Below, piece by piece: positions 1 to 6,544 of a DNA stretch of 6,544 bases. Both the position numbers and the translations under genes were made by a program. The notes under the pieces were generated by a model that was not told the DNA's origin, did not search any database, and was given only the letters and a program-made list of their open reading frames with translations. The DNA is from CAVVVS01 sp963751355 (lineage in GTDB: Bacteria; Bacteroidota; Ignavibacteria; Ignavibacteriales; Ignavibacteriaceae), in assembly GCA_963751355.1 (NCBI GenBank), contig CAVVVS010000063.1:1-6544 (forward strand), read 5' to 3'. Within the stretch, counting starts at the first letter, position 1; each line of letters opens with the position of its first letter.

Positions 1-434
1 AACCAGATATCTTCGGAACCAGTTTGACCGTCATGCATGGATAAATTATCCAATTTAGAACATAGACCTACCGATTGATTATTTAATTCAACTTTCCTTT
101 CATGGAATTCTGGGGATTCTATCGTATTACTATTTGCAAAGCTTAGCTCGGCTTGTTTTTTATGAAGTAATTCGAAATAGTAATTTTTATTTACAAGTGC
201 CCGGGTCTTTTCCAAATCTGAAATTAAGTTTTCTACTAAGCTTATAAGTCCTTTGTTTTTTTTATTCTGTGCTTTAAGTATACATTCAATTTTATCCTCT
301 ATTATTAAACCAGATTCTCTTCTATTAACAAGTTCTAATGCCTCTAATTGATATTGTTTGTAGTTTTCATTTTTGCTAATTAAGGACAGTTTATTTTTTA
401 TCCTCTTCACATCGTCTACTGAGGATATATTTTT
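1..434 (-). other. Charged helical C-terminal segment, continues outside window (residues ~1926 onward)
   Basis: After the third GT2 domain, about 144 residues are visible. They are rich in Lys, Glu, Asn and Leu and predict as long helices, for example YKQYQLEALELVNRRESG, LISLVENLISDLEKTRAL and YYFELLHKKQAELSF. Coiled-coil packing or a helical linker to a further domain is plausible. No catalytic motif can be seen. The last readable residues (SEDIW) are still in open frame, so the true end, and possibly further domains, lie to the left of position 1. Function not recognised. Confidence 0.55.
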
Positions 435-3400
435 AATTAAATATTCAATCCTGACATTATTGTCCTCGCTTTCGGTGAGTTTGTGGTCTCTATGTTCGGC
501 ACTGGAAGGATTATAATAGTACAGTCCCAAAGGTTCGCTTAAATGATAAAAACGGGAATTTAGACTTATTCTGAGCCAGAATTCATAATCGCCAACGACT
601 TTTAAGTCTCCGTCAAACAGGCCGAATTTTTCGTGCAGAGATTTACGCCACATTGGATGCGGCCCGATAAAACATCCAAACAGCAATAAATCAGGATCGA
701 AATCGGCCCAACTTATTATATCTTTTTTATTAATATTATATACTATATCGTTCTGTACTGTAGTTTTAAAAGAGTCCGCATATACAACATCAATTTTTTC
801 GTTTTCATCCAGGATTTTTGTCAGCTTTTCCAAAGAATTCGCCAAATGCCGGTCGTCTGTATTTGCGTTGGTAATATATCGTCCTTTAGCTAGTTTTATC
901 CCGCGATTCCAGGCGGAATATATGGTTTCTTTCGCGGATCTCTCATAAACTATATTGGGATATTTAAGTTTATACTTCTTAACAATTTTTCCTTCATTTT
1001 CTTGAGAGCCCGAATCAATTACTATTATTTCCATTTCACCAGATTTATAAAGCGACTGTTGAACAAGATCTTCGAGACAGCCTTCAATAAATTTTTCAGA
1101 ATTATATGTGGAAACAATAGCACTGACCTTTATTCGTTTCTTACCTTTAATTTGCTCATGATTGATAAAATGTTCGTATTCTTCGTCAACTTCTAGCAGG
1201 TGTTCAATGGGGATATTGTATTTCAGCGAGGTATTAAAAATATATTTCTTAACCTTACGGGGCTCCGCTAAATAAAATCGTTCCCTCATAAGGATCCTAT
1301 CTTCCAAATTCAGTATATAATGTTTCCATTTATTAAAAAAGGTAAAAGTATCAATACGGTATATTTTCCCGGAATTCAAATTCTTTGTAGCGTCTTCTAT
1401 ATTTACGTGTTCCACCAGCGAATAATGCGAAGGGATTATCTTATACCCGTCTTCTATTAATTGCCAACAGAGGTCAGCGTCGCCAGAATAGAAGGACAAT
1501 GCTTCATCAAATCCTTTTGATTTTTTAAAAATATCTTTATTGATAAGTCCGAAATTAATAAAAAGACGTTTTCCATATATATCATATCCATAATCTTTGA
1601 AGAATTTATCATAATTCTGTACCGTATTTCTATGTAAAAAAGATATTCCGGCTACAGTTTCAGACTCAGCCGTTTCCAAGCCGAAATTGCATGAAAGGGG
1701 GTGTAATGTAATATCATCCGAAGCGTACATTATCCAGTCTCCATCGGAACGATTAAATCCGTGGTTCATCAATTTTGTCCATGAGAAGGAACACCCCTCT
1801 TCAAATATTTCCTTATCAAGGTATACTTTATTTATTCCGAATTGATCAATTAATTTTTGATAATTGTCGTCAATCTCGTTTCCCGCATACAAAAGAACTT
1901 CATAGTTAATACCATAACATGCCGACTCGAGGGATGATAGAAATAATTTCAGACCTTCCGCACGGTTTTTAGACGGCAGCACGAATGAAATAACAGGGCC
2001 TCCGATTTTTTTTACTTTACCGACATTTTTACCTTTGGGTATTGATTGGAGTTCTTCAATTTTAGTTAATTTGTTAACAGTCCTAATTGTTAATAAATCT
2101 TTCCACATTTTAGTTTTGAATTTTGTCTTATTGGGTTCGATATTATTTGAATATAAATCGAAATAAAAATACATCGGGTAAGGAATAACAGCATTTCTAT
2201 TTGCCATTTCCGCCAATTTGTATAATAATCTTAAATTTTTACCTTCTTCAGCAGCCTTGAGATAATGTTCATAACTAATATCATCCTGACGCCTGTTTTC
2301 ATTTAATATTCCCATTAAATAATTGAAAAATGGATTTTCGATTAATTTTTCTGAAACTGATTCCAGTAATTGAGTCAATTCATTTTTATAGCCTAATAGT
2401 TGTAATTCAAAATCAGAATAGGACTTAAAGTCTGTATTATTGCTTTCAAAAAGTTTATAAAGACCTTTAAGTATTTTAAAAATATCACCATTCTTATATT
2501 CGGAGATTGAATCTAAAAAGTCAGCTGAAGTATTCAATTTATGGTATTCAATTATGTTTAGGTAATATTTCCCTTTTAGAAAACGATCAATCTTTGAAAT
2601 CTTAGGCAATCCTGACAAGAAATCGTATTTATAGCTGGACTGGAGATAGAAGGAATTCTTTTTGTGTTTTCTTTCCATCATGATTTCAAACGCTTCAGAA
2701 ATTACTTTATAATCAACATCCTTAATACAAGTTGTCGTACCGTATTTACATTGCCAGTTGCAACCGAAGCACTCTAACGGAAGAGTAACTATAGTAGTTA
2801 ACTCGGAATAAGGCATAAACCTGCCGAAATGTCCGCCACCAAGAAGAATGAGATTAGGCGTACCGACAGCGCAAGCTATATGCGCCAATCCAGTCTCGGC
2901 ACCGACTGCAGCAGTGCATTTTCTTAGAATTGCCGCACTCTGGCGAATTGTTGTTTTACCAGTTAGATCAATAACTCTCACCGTCAAGTCTTTAATATTT
3001 TCCGAATTTACCTGACGGTCTTTTGAAGATCCTAAAACAATAACATTCATACCTTTTTTGCGGCAATAATCGTTTATTGCTTTGCCGTAATCATTATAAA
3101 TTCTTATATCATGCTGTGCCCCCGAAAATAAAGCAATTGTTTTGTTATAGTCTAAATTATTTTCAGAAAAAACTTTAACTGCATTAGCGTCATCTTCTTC
3201 ATTCAGCCAAATAACCGGTTGAAAATTATAATTCTTTATTCCTATGCCTGAAAGGAAATCCCGATGTCTCTCAATCTCCAAAACCGACGAGGAATTAACT
3301 GGAATAAGTTTTGAATAAAGCGGATCGAATTTATCTTTTTGCTCTTTTAAAATATTCGATAAATCTCCCCTATGAGCAATTGTGTTTAAGGCTTTACTAT

Positions 3401-6209
3401 TTACTGTTAAATAATCGGTAAGAAATTCGCGTGAGAATAATGAATTAAATGCAAACTTTGCTTTGATAGACTGCAGTTCTGAAATAATTCCTTCCAAATA
3501 CTCTTTATCGATAAACATTCTATTTCTATCAAAAGAAATAATATTATCAACGTATGGACAATTTTCATAAAGTTCTCGAACAATATCTTGACAAACTACT
3601 GTTATTTTATATTCTTTATAAACTTCCTTCAGCGGCTTCAGCATAGATGATGATAAGACACTATCGCCAATTGCATCTGTTCTAATCCATAAAATATTTT
3701 TTTCGTCATTTAGATCAAAAGAATTTGAATAAACTTCCGATTTTTGCCCGATGATTCTAATTTCTTCACCATGATTTTGCTTATCCAGTTCATTCAGTAT
3801 TATTTTTAATTCTTTATCTGATTTTTTTGGAAACTTTGATTTAAGAATCTGTAGAGGTTTTGCGGAACCATAATCACCGCTGGTTGTCAAACATTTTAAA
3901 ATATTCAATCCTGTTTTTTCAAAAAGATATGAGATAGAATCCGGATCGAAATATGAGTAATGCCAGTTGCGTTCGAGCCACTCCCAGTTCTCACCGAGAT
4001 ACGCAGAACATAAGCTGTGAAAATTAGGAACGACACAATAAAATATTCCTCCGGGTTTTAATGTCGCATTTATCTTCCGCACAAGTTTTAATGGATCTGG
4101 AACATGTTCAAGAACATGCGACATCGTAATAATATCCAGACTATTATCAGGGATATCCGAATCTGCAAACTGTTCCTGCCTTACATCCAGTTTAAGTACT
4201 TCGCGAGCAAACTTTACATTATGTTCAGTGAACTCAAAACCAATCGCGTTCATTCCGTTCTTGCGCGCATTATATAAAAGTGCGCCCCATCCGCATCCGA
4301 TATCAACCAAAGTTCTGCCCTTTACATCCTTCCCTAAATTCGCCGATGCCTCTTCGAATAATTCTCTCCTTTGAGCCGAAATATATTCTGTTTTGATATC
4401 CAGAAGGTTGATATCTTTAGGAAGCGAAACAGTTACTGCCGCACTGGTATCGTTTACTGCATACACGTTTTTATAATAATCCTCCATCCATCTCTGCGTG
4501 GGGCGTTCTTTGAGGTAAACGAATCCGCAATTATCGCATTTAACAATGTCGGGAGAAATAACTATACGGTATTCATCTGAACCGCAGAGAAGACAATTAA
4601 TAAGTTCTTTATCTTTTAGTACTTCATTATTACTGACATCTGAAACTTCTTTTACATAAGAAAACCTCGCAATACAGAATCCAAATTTTTCCTTTGACGA
4701 AATTATGATATTGAATCTCGGATCGGACTGCATATATCTAAAACTCTTATGATGCTTTATATGATAAATATCATCCAGCGCTATTATGCAGTCTCCTTTA
4801 AGTTTATTAATCAAATACTGAAATTCTATAAAGCCCATATAACCCGCGCTGTCAAGCAGTACAAAGTCAGGCTTAAAATCGAACTCCTTTAGAGTTTGAC
4901 CCAGTAAGTCTTCCTGTACTTCCGGAAAATTAGTTTCCCCGAAATATAATTCTGCTCTCTCATTTTCTGCATGATCAACAAAAATGTCGTCGTACTCAAC
5001 TGATGTAATTGTTGTTCTTAATATATCTTCTTTTGTCGGAAGTAATTTACGCGGTACCGAAATACCGTTCAGCAGATTAACATATTCGAGCAAACCATTT
5101 CCGGCAAGATTTTCCTTGGCTTTTAAATAATTGTTAGGATTAATTTCTATGGAATAAAATTTTGATTTTTTTATCGATGAACTTTTTAACGCTTTCGCTA
5201 TTATAGAAGTTGTTCCTATTCCGAGATAGGTTCCCGTTTCAATAATTTTATTTGGTTTAATTTTTTTAAATATTTCGGCAATACTTTCCGAAAAAGCGGA
5301 TCCCGTCGAAACTTCGGTCAGGTCATGTTCTGTCTCGTCAGCTCCTGCAATCTTTAATCTTCTTTTTCTGTATGAAAGGGGATTGTTCCGCCACTCATCA
5401 ATCTTTCTTAGAAAAAGTTCTCCATCTTTTTTCCTTAACTGCTCTGTATTTTCGGAATCTCTGCAACCCCCCGTTTTCTCAGGGTAATGATATGCTACCG
5501 CACGTGTATTAATAAGAACTTTATAACCGGTAAGAAAAATCCTGTATGATATATCCGTATCTTCCCTGAACGAAACTAAAGAGTAGTACCCCGGGAAACC
5601 TCCGGCATCAATCACTGCTTTTTTATTGTACAAAACGCATCCGCCTCGGGCAAACTGCGAGGATAACACATTTTGGTCTCTATGATATACGCAAAATGTC
5701 TTCCATCCGTTTTTAAACCAATAATCGGACTCTGTATTAAGATTATCAAAATCAAGGCGATATTCTTCAAGATTTTTTACGGAATTGAAATCCACTGTTT
5801 CTGCATCGGCACCAGGCCAGATTGCGGAAACAACCCCAACGTTTTTATTTTGTACCGCCGTAAGATATAATTCCTCAAGACAGTTATTTTCCATTACATG
5901 GTCATCGTCGCACATTACTACAAGATCACAAGAAGCATTTTCAAGTATATTCTGCCGATTAGTGGGTAGATTCACTTTCGCACCCTGAACAACCTTAAAA
6001 TTCAGCGCGGGAAATTTTGAGCTTATTTCCGTCTGTAAATCATACTTCCATCCATCATTTGCTATAATTAATTCAAAATTTTTAAATTTCTGTTCTGTTA
6101 TGGATTCAATCAGGCGCAATAATGATTTTAAGTGGTTTCTGGTCGGAATTCCAAGGGTTAAAAGAGGTTTGGAATTTATACTTGACACAACATTTTCTAT
6201 AGGTATCAT
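1..6209 (-). CDS. Giant multidomain glycosyltransferase/methyltransferase (GT2-MT-MT-GT9-GT2-GT2), C-terminus beyond window
   Basis: A single open frame encodes at least 2069 residues with no stop before the left edge, so the gene is partial at its 3' end. The start is ATG at 6209-6207. An in-frame TAA lies at 6224-6222 with no start codon between, and the first GT2 strand (LTLGIPTRN) begins at residue 16, as expected for a true N-terminus. Six catalytic modules can be read in order: GT2, methyltransferase, zinc-ribbon methyltransferase, GT9, helical spacer, GT2, GT2, followed by a helical tail. I see no signal peptide and no membrane-spanning segment, so the protein is probably cytosolic or membrane-peripheral. 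Known family roles predict transfer of several sugars from nucleotide-sugar donors plus SAM-dependent methylation, probably for a surface polysaccharide, LPS-like glycan or glycoprotein. The substrate cannot be told. Typical single-domain relatives are about 250-400 residues, so the size is the main oddity. The domain assignments are firm; the overall function is inferred. Confidence 0.95.
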   Translation of the reverse strand, partial: MIPIENVVSSINSKPLLTLGIPTRNHLKSLLRLIESITEQKFKNFELIIANDGWKYDLQTEISSKFPALNFKVVQGAKVNLPTNRQNILENASCDLVVMCDDDHVMENNCLEELYLTAVQNKNVGVVSAIWPGADAETVDFNSVKNLEEYRLDFDNLNTESDYWFKNGWKTFCVYHRDQNVLSSQFARGGCVLYNKKAVIDAGGFPGYYSLVSFREDTDISYRIFLTGYKVLINTRAVAYHYPEKTGGCRDSENTEQLRKKDGELFLRKIDEWRNNPLSYRKRRLKIAGADETEHDLTEVSTGSAFSESIAEIFKKIKPNKIIETGTYLGIGTTSIIAKALKSSSIKKSKFYSIEINPNNYLKAKENLAGNGLLEYVNLLNGISVPRKLLPTKEDILRTTITSVEYDDIFVDHAENERAELYFGETNFPEVQEDLLGQTLKEFDFKPDFVLLDSAGYMGFIEFQYLINKLKGDCIIALDDIYHIKHHKSFRYMQSDPRFNIIISSKEKFGFCIARFSYVKEVSDVSNNEVLKDKELINCLLCGSDEYRIVISPDIVKCDNCGFVYLKERPTQRWMEDYYKNVYAVNDTSAAVTVSLPKDINLLDIKTEYISAQRRELFEEASANLGKDVKGRTLVDIGCGWGALLYNARKNGMNAIGFEFTEHNVKFAREVLKLDVRQEQFADSDIPDNSLDIITMSHVLEHVPDPLKLVRKINATLKPGGIFYCVVPNFHSLCSAYLGENWEWLERNWHYSYFDPDSISYLFEKTGLNILKCLTTSGDYGSAKPLQILKSKFPKKSDKELKIILNELDKQNHGEEIRIIGQKSEVYSNSFDLNDEKNILWIRTDAIGDSVLSSSMLKPLKEVYKEYKITVVCQDIVRELYENCPYVDNIISFDRNRMFIDKEYLEGIISELQSIKAKFAFNSLFSREFLTDYLTVNSKALNTIAHRGDLSNILKEQKDKFDPLYSKLIPVNSSSVLEIERHRDFLSGIGIKNYNFQPVIWLNEEDDANAVKVFSENNLDYNKTIALFSGAQHDIRIYNDYGKAINDYCRKKGMNVIVLGSSKDRQVNSENIKDLTVRVIDLTGKTTIRQSAAILRKCTAAVGAETGLAHIACAVGTPNLILLGGGHFGRFMPYSELTTIVTLPLECFGCNWQCKYGTTTCIKDVDYKVISEAFEIMMERKHKKNSFYLQSSYKYDFLSGLPKISKIDRFLKGKYYLNIIEYHKLNTSADFLDSISEYKNGDIFKILKGLYKLFESNNTDFKSYSDFELQLLGYKNELTQLLESVSEKLIENPFFNYLMGILNENRRQDDISYEHYLKAAEEGKNLRLLYKLAEMANRNAVIPYPMYFYFDLYSNNIEPNKTKFKTKMWKDLLTIRTVNKLTKIEELQSIPKGKNVGKVKKIGGPVISFVLPSKNRAEGLKLFLSSLESACYGINYEVLLYAGNEIDDNYQKLIDQFGINKVYLDKEIFEEGCSFSWTKLMNHGFNRSDGDWIMYASDDITLHPLSCNFGLETAESETVAGISFLHRNTVQNYDKFFKDYGYDIYGKRLFINFGLINKDIFKKSKGFDEALSFYSGDADLCWQLIEDGYKIIPSHYSLVEHVNIEDATKNLNSGKIYRIDTFTFFNKWKHYILNLEDRILMRERFYLAEPRKVKKYIFNTSLKYNIPIEHLLEVDEEYEHFINHEQIKGKKRIKVSAIVSTYNSEKFIEGCLEDLVQQSLYKSGEMEIIVIDSGSQENEGKIVKKYKLKYPNIVYERSAKETIYSAWNRGIKLAKGRYITNANTDDRHLANSLEKLTKILDENEKIDVVYADSFKTTVQNDIVYNINKKDIISWADFDPDLLLFGCFIGPHPMWRKSLHEKFGLFDGDLKVVGDYEFWLRISLNSRFYHLSEPLGLYYYNPSSAEHRDHKLTESEDNNVRIEYLIKNISSVDDVKRIKNKLSLISKNENYKQYQLEALELVNRRESGLIIEDKIECILKAQNKKNKGLISLVENLISDLEKTRALVNKNYYFELLHKKQAELSFANSNTIESPEFHERKVELNNQSVGLCSKLDNLSMHDGQTGSEDIW
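435..1142 (-). other. Domain 6: third family 2 glycosyltransferase, residues ~1690-1925
   Basis: A full GT2 motif set is present. The first strand is VSAIVSTYNSEKFIEGCLED (1695-1714). The nucleotide-binding strand is IIVIDSGSQENE (D1732). The metal-site strand is ITNANTDDRHLANSLEKL (D1785, D1786). A strongly family-like stretch, FIGPHPMWRKSLHEKFGLFD, leads into VVGDYEFWLRI (D1874, E1876), the catalytic-base motif. The short linker from domain 5 (about 40 residues, including EVDEEYEHF) suggests that domains 5 and 6 form a tandem pair. A GT2 tandem pair is often used to add alternating or successive sugars. Donor sugar unknown; high confidence in the fold and the presence of catalytic residues. 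Confidence 0.9.
1260..2003 (-). other. Domain 5: second family 2 glycosyltransferase, residues ~1403-1650
   Basis: The domain begins with GGPVISFVLPSKNRAEGLKL (1403-1422), the GT2 first strand and loop. The metal-site strand is DWIMYASDDITLHP, with D1498 and D1499. The late catalytic-base region reads FYSGDADLCWQLIEDGYKI, with D1577 and D1579, typical of GT2. The place where most GT2 enzymes carry a DDGS-type nucleotide-binding motif reads LLYAGNEIDD (about 1439-1448), so the first aspartate is missing or displaced. A tail with conserved-looking tryptophan and basic residues (FFNKWKHYILNLEDR) closes the domain. GT2 fold is well supported. Activity is likely but less certain than for domains 1 and 6. 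Confidence 0.8.
2055..2642 (-). other. Helical spacer between GT9 and second GT2, residues ~1190-1385
   Basis: About 195 residues show no catalytic motif. Short amphipathic helices rich in Leu, Lys, Glu and Tyr dominate, for example FKILKGLYKLFES, LTQLLESVSEKLIE and YEHYLKAAEEGKNLRLLYKL. The last, with its AAEEG...LYKLAEMA pattern, resembles a TPR or Sel1-like helix pair. A structural spacer or protein-docking scaffold is the likely role. The DNA here is visibly AT-rich compared with the flanking domains. I do not recognise a named family; the repeat assignment is tentative. Confidence 0.5.
2664..3698 (-). other. Domain 4: family 9 glycosyltransferase (heptosyltransferase-like, GT-B), residues ~838-1182
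   Basis: The module starts with the GT9 signature strand and loop ILWIRTDAIGDSVLSSSMLK, residues 839-858 (D845, G848, D849), closely matching the RxDxxGD motif of ADP-heptose:LPS heptosyltransferases. The C-terminal half carries the donor-site motif VGAETGLAHIACAVGTPNLI (G1103, E1105, T1106, G1107, H1110). Next comes ECFGCNWQCKYGTTTC, with C1147, C1150, C1154 and C1161; such a cysteine cluster is common at the end of GT9 domains. At about 345 residues the domain is full length. Classical GT9 enzymes add heptose to inner-core LPS on the cytosolic face of the inner membrane. Here the donor may be another sugar. GT9 membership is secure; heptose specificity is not. Confidence 0.9.
3810..4604 (-). 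other. Domain 3: zinc-ribbon plus class I SAM methyltransferase (Methyltransf_23-like), residues ~536-800
   Basis: A four-cysteine ribbon begins the module: CLLC (C539, C542) and CDNC (C558, C561), followed by GFVYLKERP, the usual form of the N-terminal zinc-binding segment in this type of methyltransferase. Motif I is textbook, VDIGCGWGALL, with D636 and G638/G640/G642. It is followed by AIGFEFTEHNVKFA, with the SAM-ribose acid E659, then MSHVLEHVPDP (696-706) and LKPGGIFYCVVPN. The downstream EWLERNWHYSYFDPDS stretch is typical of the substrate-cap region of this family. Such proteins are common in O-antigen and capsule clusters and methylate sugars or glycan chain ends. Every canonical SAM-binding element is intact, so this is the more confident of the two methyltransferases. 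Confidence 0.9.
4665..5312 (-). other. Domain 2: divergent class I SAM methyltransferase (Methyltransf_24-like), residues ~300-515
   Basis: SAM-binding motif I is readable as IIETGTYLGIGTTS, with E324 and the glycine loop G326/G330. The acidic end of strand 2 follows as YSIEINPNNY, with E355, the expected ribose-binding acid. Strand 4 is PDFVLLDSAGYMGF (D453) and strand 5 is CIIALDDIYHIKHH (D479, D480, H483). This layout matches the Methyltransf_24/cephalosporin-hydroxylase-like group, in which aspartates at these places can bind a divalent metal. The usual DGxH after strand 4 is replaced by DSAG, so this is a variant branch. Target and methylated atom are unknown; a sugar hydroxyl is the natural guess from context. 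Fold call is fairly sure, activity less so. Confidence 0.75.
5355..6173 (-). other. Domain 1: family 2 glycosyltransferase (GT-A), residues ~13-285
   Basis: The segment opens with the standard GT2 first strand and turn (TLGIPTRNHLKSLLRLIESI, residues 18-37), followed by the nucleotide-binding strand ending in IIANDG (D52). The metal-binding DxD site is clear as MCDDDH, with D101-D103. After a GG-containing acceptor-loop region (RGGCVLYNKKAV), the usual catalytic-base motif appears as FREDTDISYRI, with E216 and D217. All key GT2 residues are present, so the domain should be active. It transfers a sugar from a nucleotide-diphospho donor; the sugar and acceptor cannot be read from the motifs. 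A basic stretch (YRKRRLK, 280-286) marks the link to the methyltransferase that follows. Confidence 0.9.
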
Positions 6210-6230
6210 AGTTTTAAAAATTTACAAGTA
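6207..6230 (-). promoter_or_regulatory. Start-codon context without Shine-Dalgarno
   Basis: The 21 bases before the ATG read as A/T-rich sequence (ending TTTTTAAAACT on the coding strand) with no AGGAG-like element. An in-frame TAA at 6224-6222 fixes the earliest possible start, and the ATG at 6209 is the only ATG, GTG or TTG between that stop and the GT2 domain start other than a GTG at codon 8. Initiation on an AT-rich leader without a Shine-Dalgarno motif is common in Bacteroidota and related phyla. This supports the start choice by elimination, not by a positive motif. Confidence 0.6.
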
Positions 6231-6544
6231 ATTTAGATTTGTTCATCCCATGTAACATTATTTTGTCACCATTAAATAATTTTGGTTTTCAAATTTTTAT
6301 CGTTTTGAACTGATTCAATAAAATTTTTACTCATTAATATCTAAGACGATTTATCTTCTTCCTTAATTTTATCACTAAAGTTCGGAATTTTGGATAAACT
6401 ATTTTTTATAATTTTACGTTTATGCACTATCAATTCATACAATTAAAAAATCAAGTTTCTTATATAAGACTAAAACTATACCATAACATTTTTACTTAGT
6501 TTGAGGTCATATTATCATATTATAATGGTTTTATTTCTTTATTT
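6210..6544. other. AT-rich intergenic/leader region, no gene seen
   Basis: These 335 bases are strongly AT-rich and have stops in all frames that I followed. No tRNA, rRNA or strong terminator hairpin is visible. The region must contain the promoter of the giant gene unless that gene is co-transcribed from beyond the right edge. I could not place a convincing -35/-10 pair or a Bacteroidota-type TTTG/TAnnTTTG promoter. A tandem 8-base repeat (TCATATTA twice, 6507-6522) is present, but is short enough to be chance in such sequence. Confidence 0.6.

Noticed and set aside
1002..1196. Short + strand open frame of 64 codons
   Set aside because: It lies antisense to the conserved start of the third GT2 domain, and its translation is a low-complexity Phe/Ile/Asn-rich string with no family resemblance.
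4371..4580. Short + strand open frame of 69 codons
   Set aside because: It is antisense to the zinc-ribbon methyltransferase region, whose cysteine motifs explain the DNA.
5673..5988. Two overlapping + strand open frames
   Set aside because: Both are antisense to the DxD-containing part of the first GT2 domain; they overlap each other in different frames and have no recognisable product.
1..6209. Reading the region as an operon of several separate minus-strand genes
   Set aside because: No stop codon occurs in the frame between any two domains, and all motif positions share one register.
1..6209. Polyketide or non-ribosomal peptide assembly line
   Set aside because: No carrier-protein serine motif, ketosynthase, adenylation or condensation signature is present; all modules are glycosyl- or methyltransferases.
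6305..6318. TTGAA-CTGA-TTCAA inverted repeat as a terminator or regulator site
   Set aside because: The stem is only five base pairs, AT-rich and without a following T-run in a meaningful position.
6507..6522. Tandem TCATATTA repeat as an operator or start of an array
   Set aside because: Only two 8-base units in a very AT-rich stretch, easily expected by chance.
6525..6544. Possible divergent + strand gene starting at the ATG at 6525
   Set aside because: Only six codons are visible, there is no ribosome site at normal spacing, and nothing can be recognised.

Overview
The window is almost entirely one protein-coding gene. A single minus-strand reading frame starts at an ATG at 6209-6207 and runs without a stop to the left edge, giving at least 2069 codons, so its C-terminus lies outside the window. 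I followed the frame codon by codon. I also rechecked the register at about twenty motif positions, and every one sits in the same frame, so this is one polypeptide and not an operon. The + strand open frames in the same stretch are short antisense shadows.

The protein is a cytosolic-looking multidomain glycan-modifying enzyme. From the N-terminus I can read: a family 2 glycosyltransferase (GT-A fold, about residues 13-285); a divergent class I SAM methyltransferase (about 300-515); a zinc-ribbon plus class I SAM methyltransferase (about 536-800); a family 9, heptosyltransferase-like glycosyltransferase (GT-B, about 838-1182); a non-catalytic helical spacer (about 1190-1385); a second GT2 domain (about 1403-1650); a third GT2 domain (about 1690-1925); and a charged helical tail that continues past the edge. 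That is four glycosyltransferase and two methyltransferase modules in one chain. These activities are normally encoded as separate genes in O-antigen, capsule or protein-glycosylation clusters. The simplest reading is a single-chain machine that builds and methylates a surface oligosaccharide. Acceptor, sugar donors and order of action are not visible in the sequence.

The remaining 335 bases (6210-6544) are very AT-rich, show no convincing gene, and hold the leader of the giant gene. No Shine-Dalgarno motif precedes the ATG.

Organism: the low G+C content, frequent AAA/ATA/TTA codons, lack of a Shine-Dalgarno motif and the GT9 (LPS-type) domain suggest a Gram-negative bacterium of the Bacteroidota/Ignavibacteriota/Chlorobiota kind. 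This is inference from composition and domain style only, with low confidence at phylum level.
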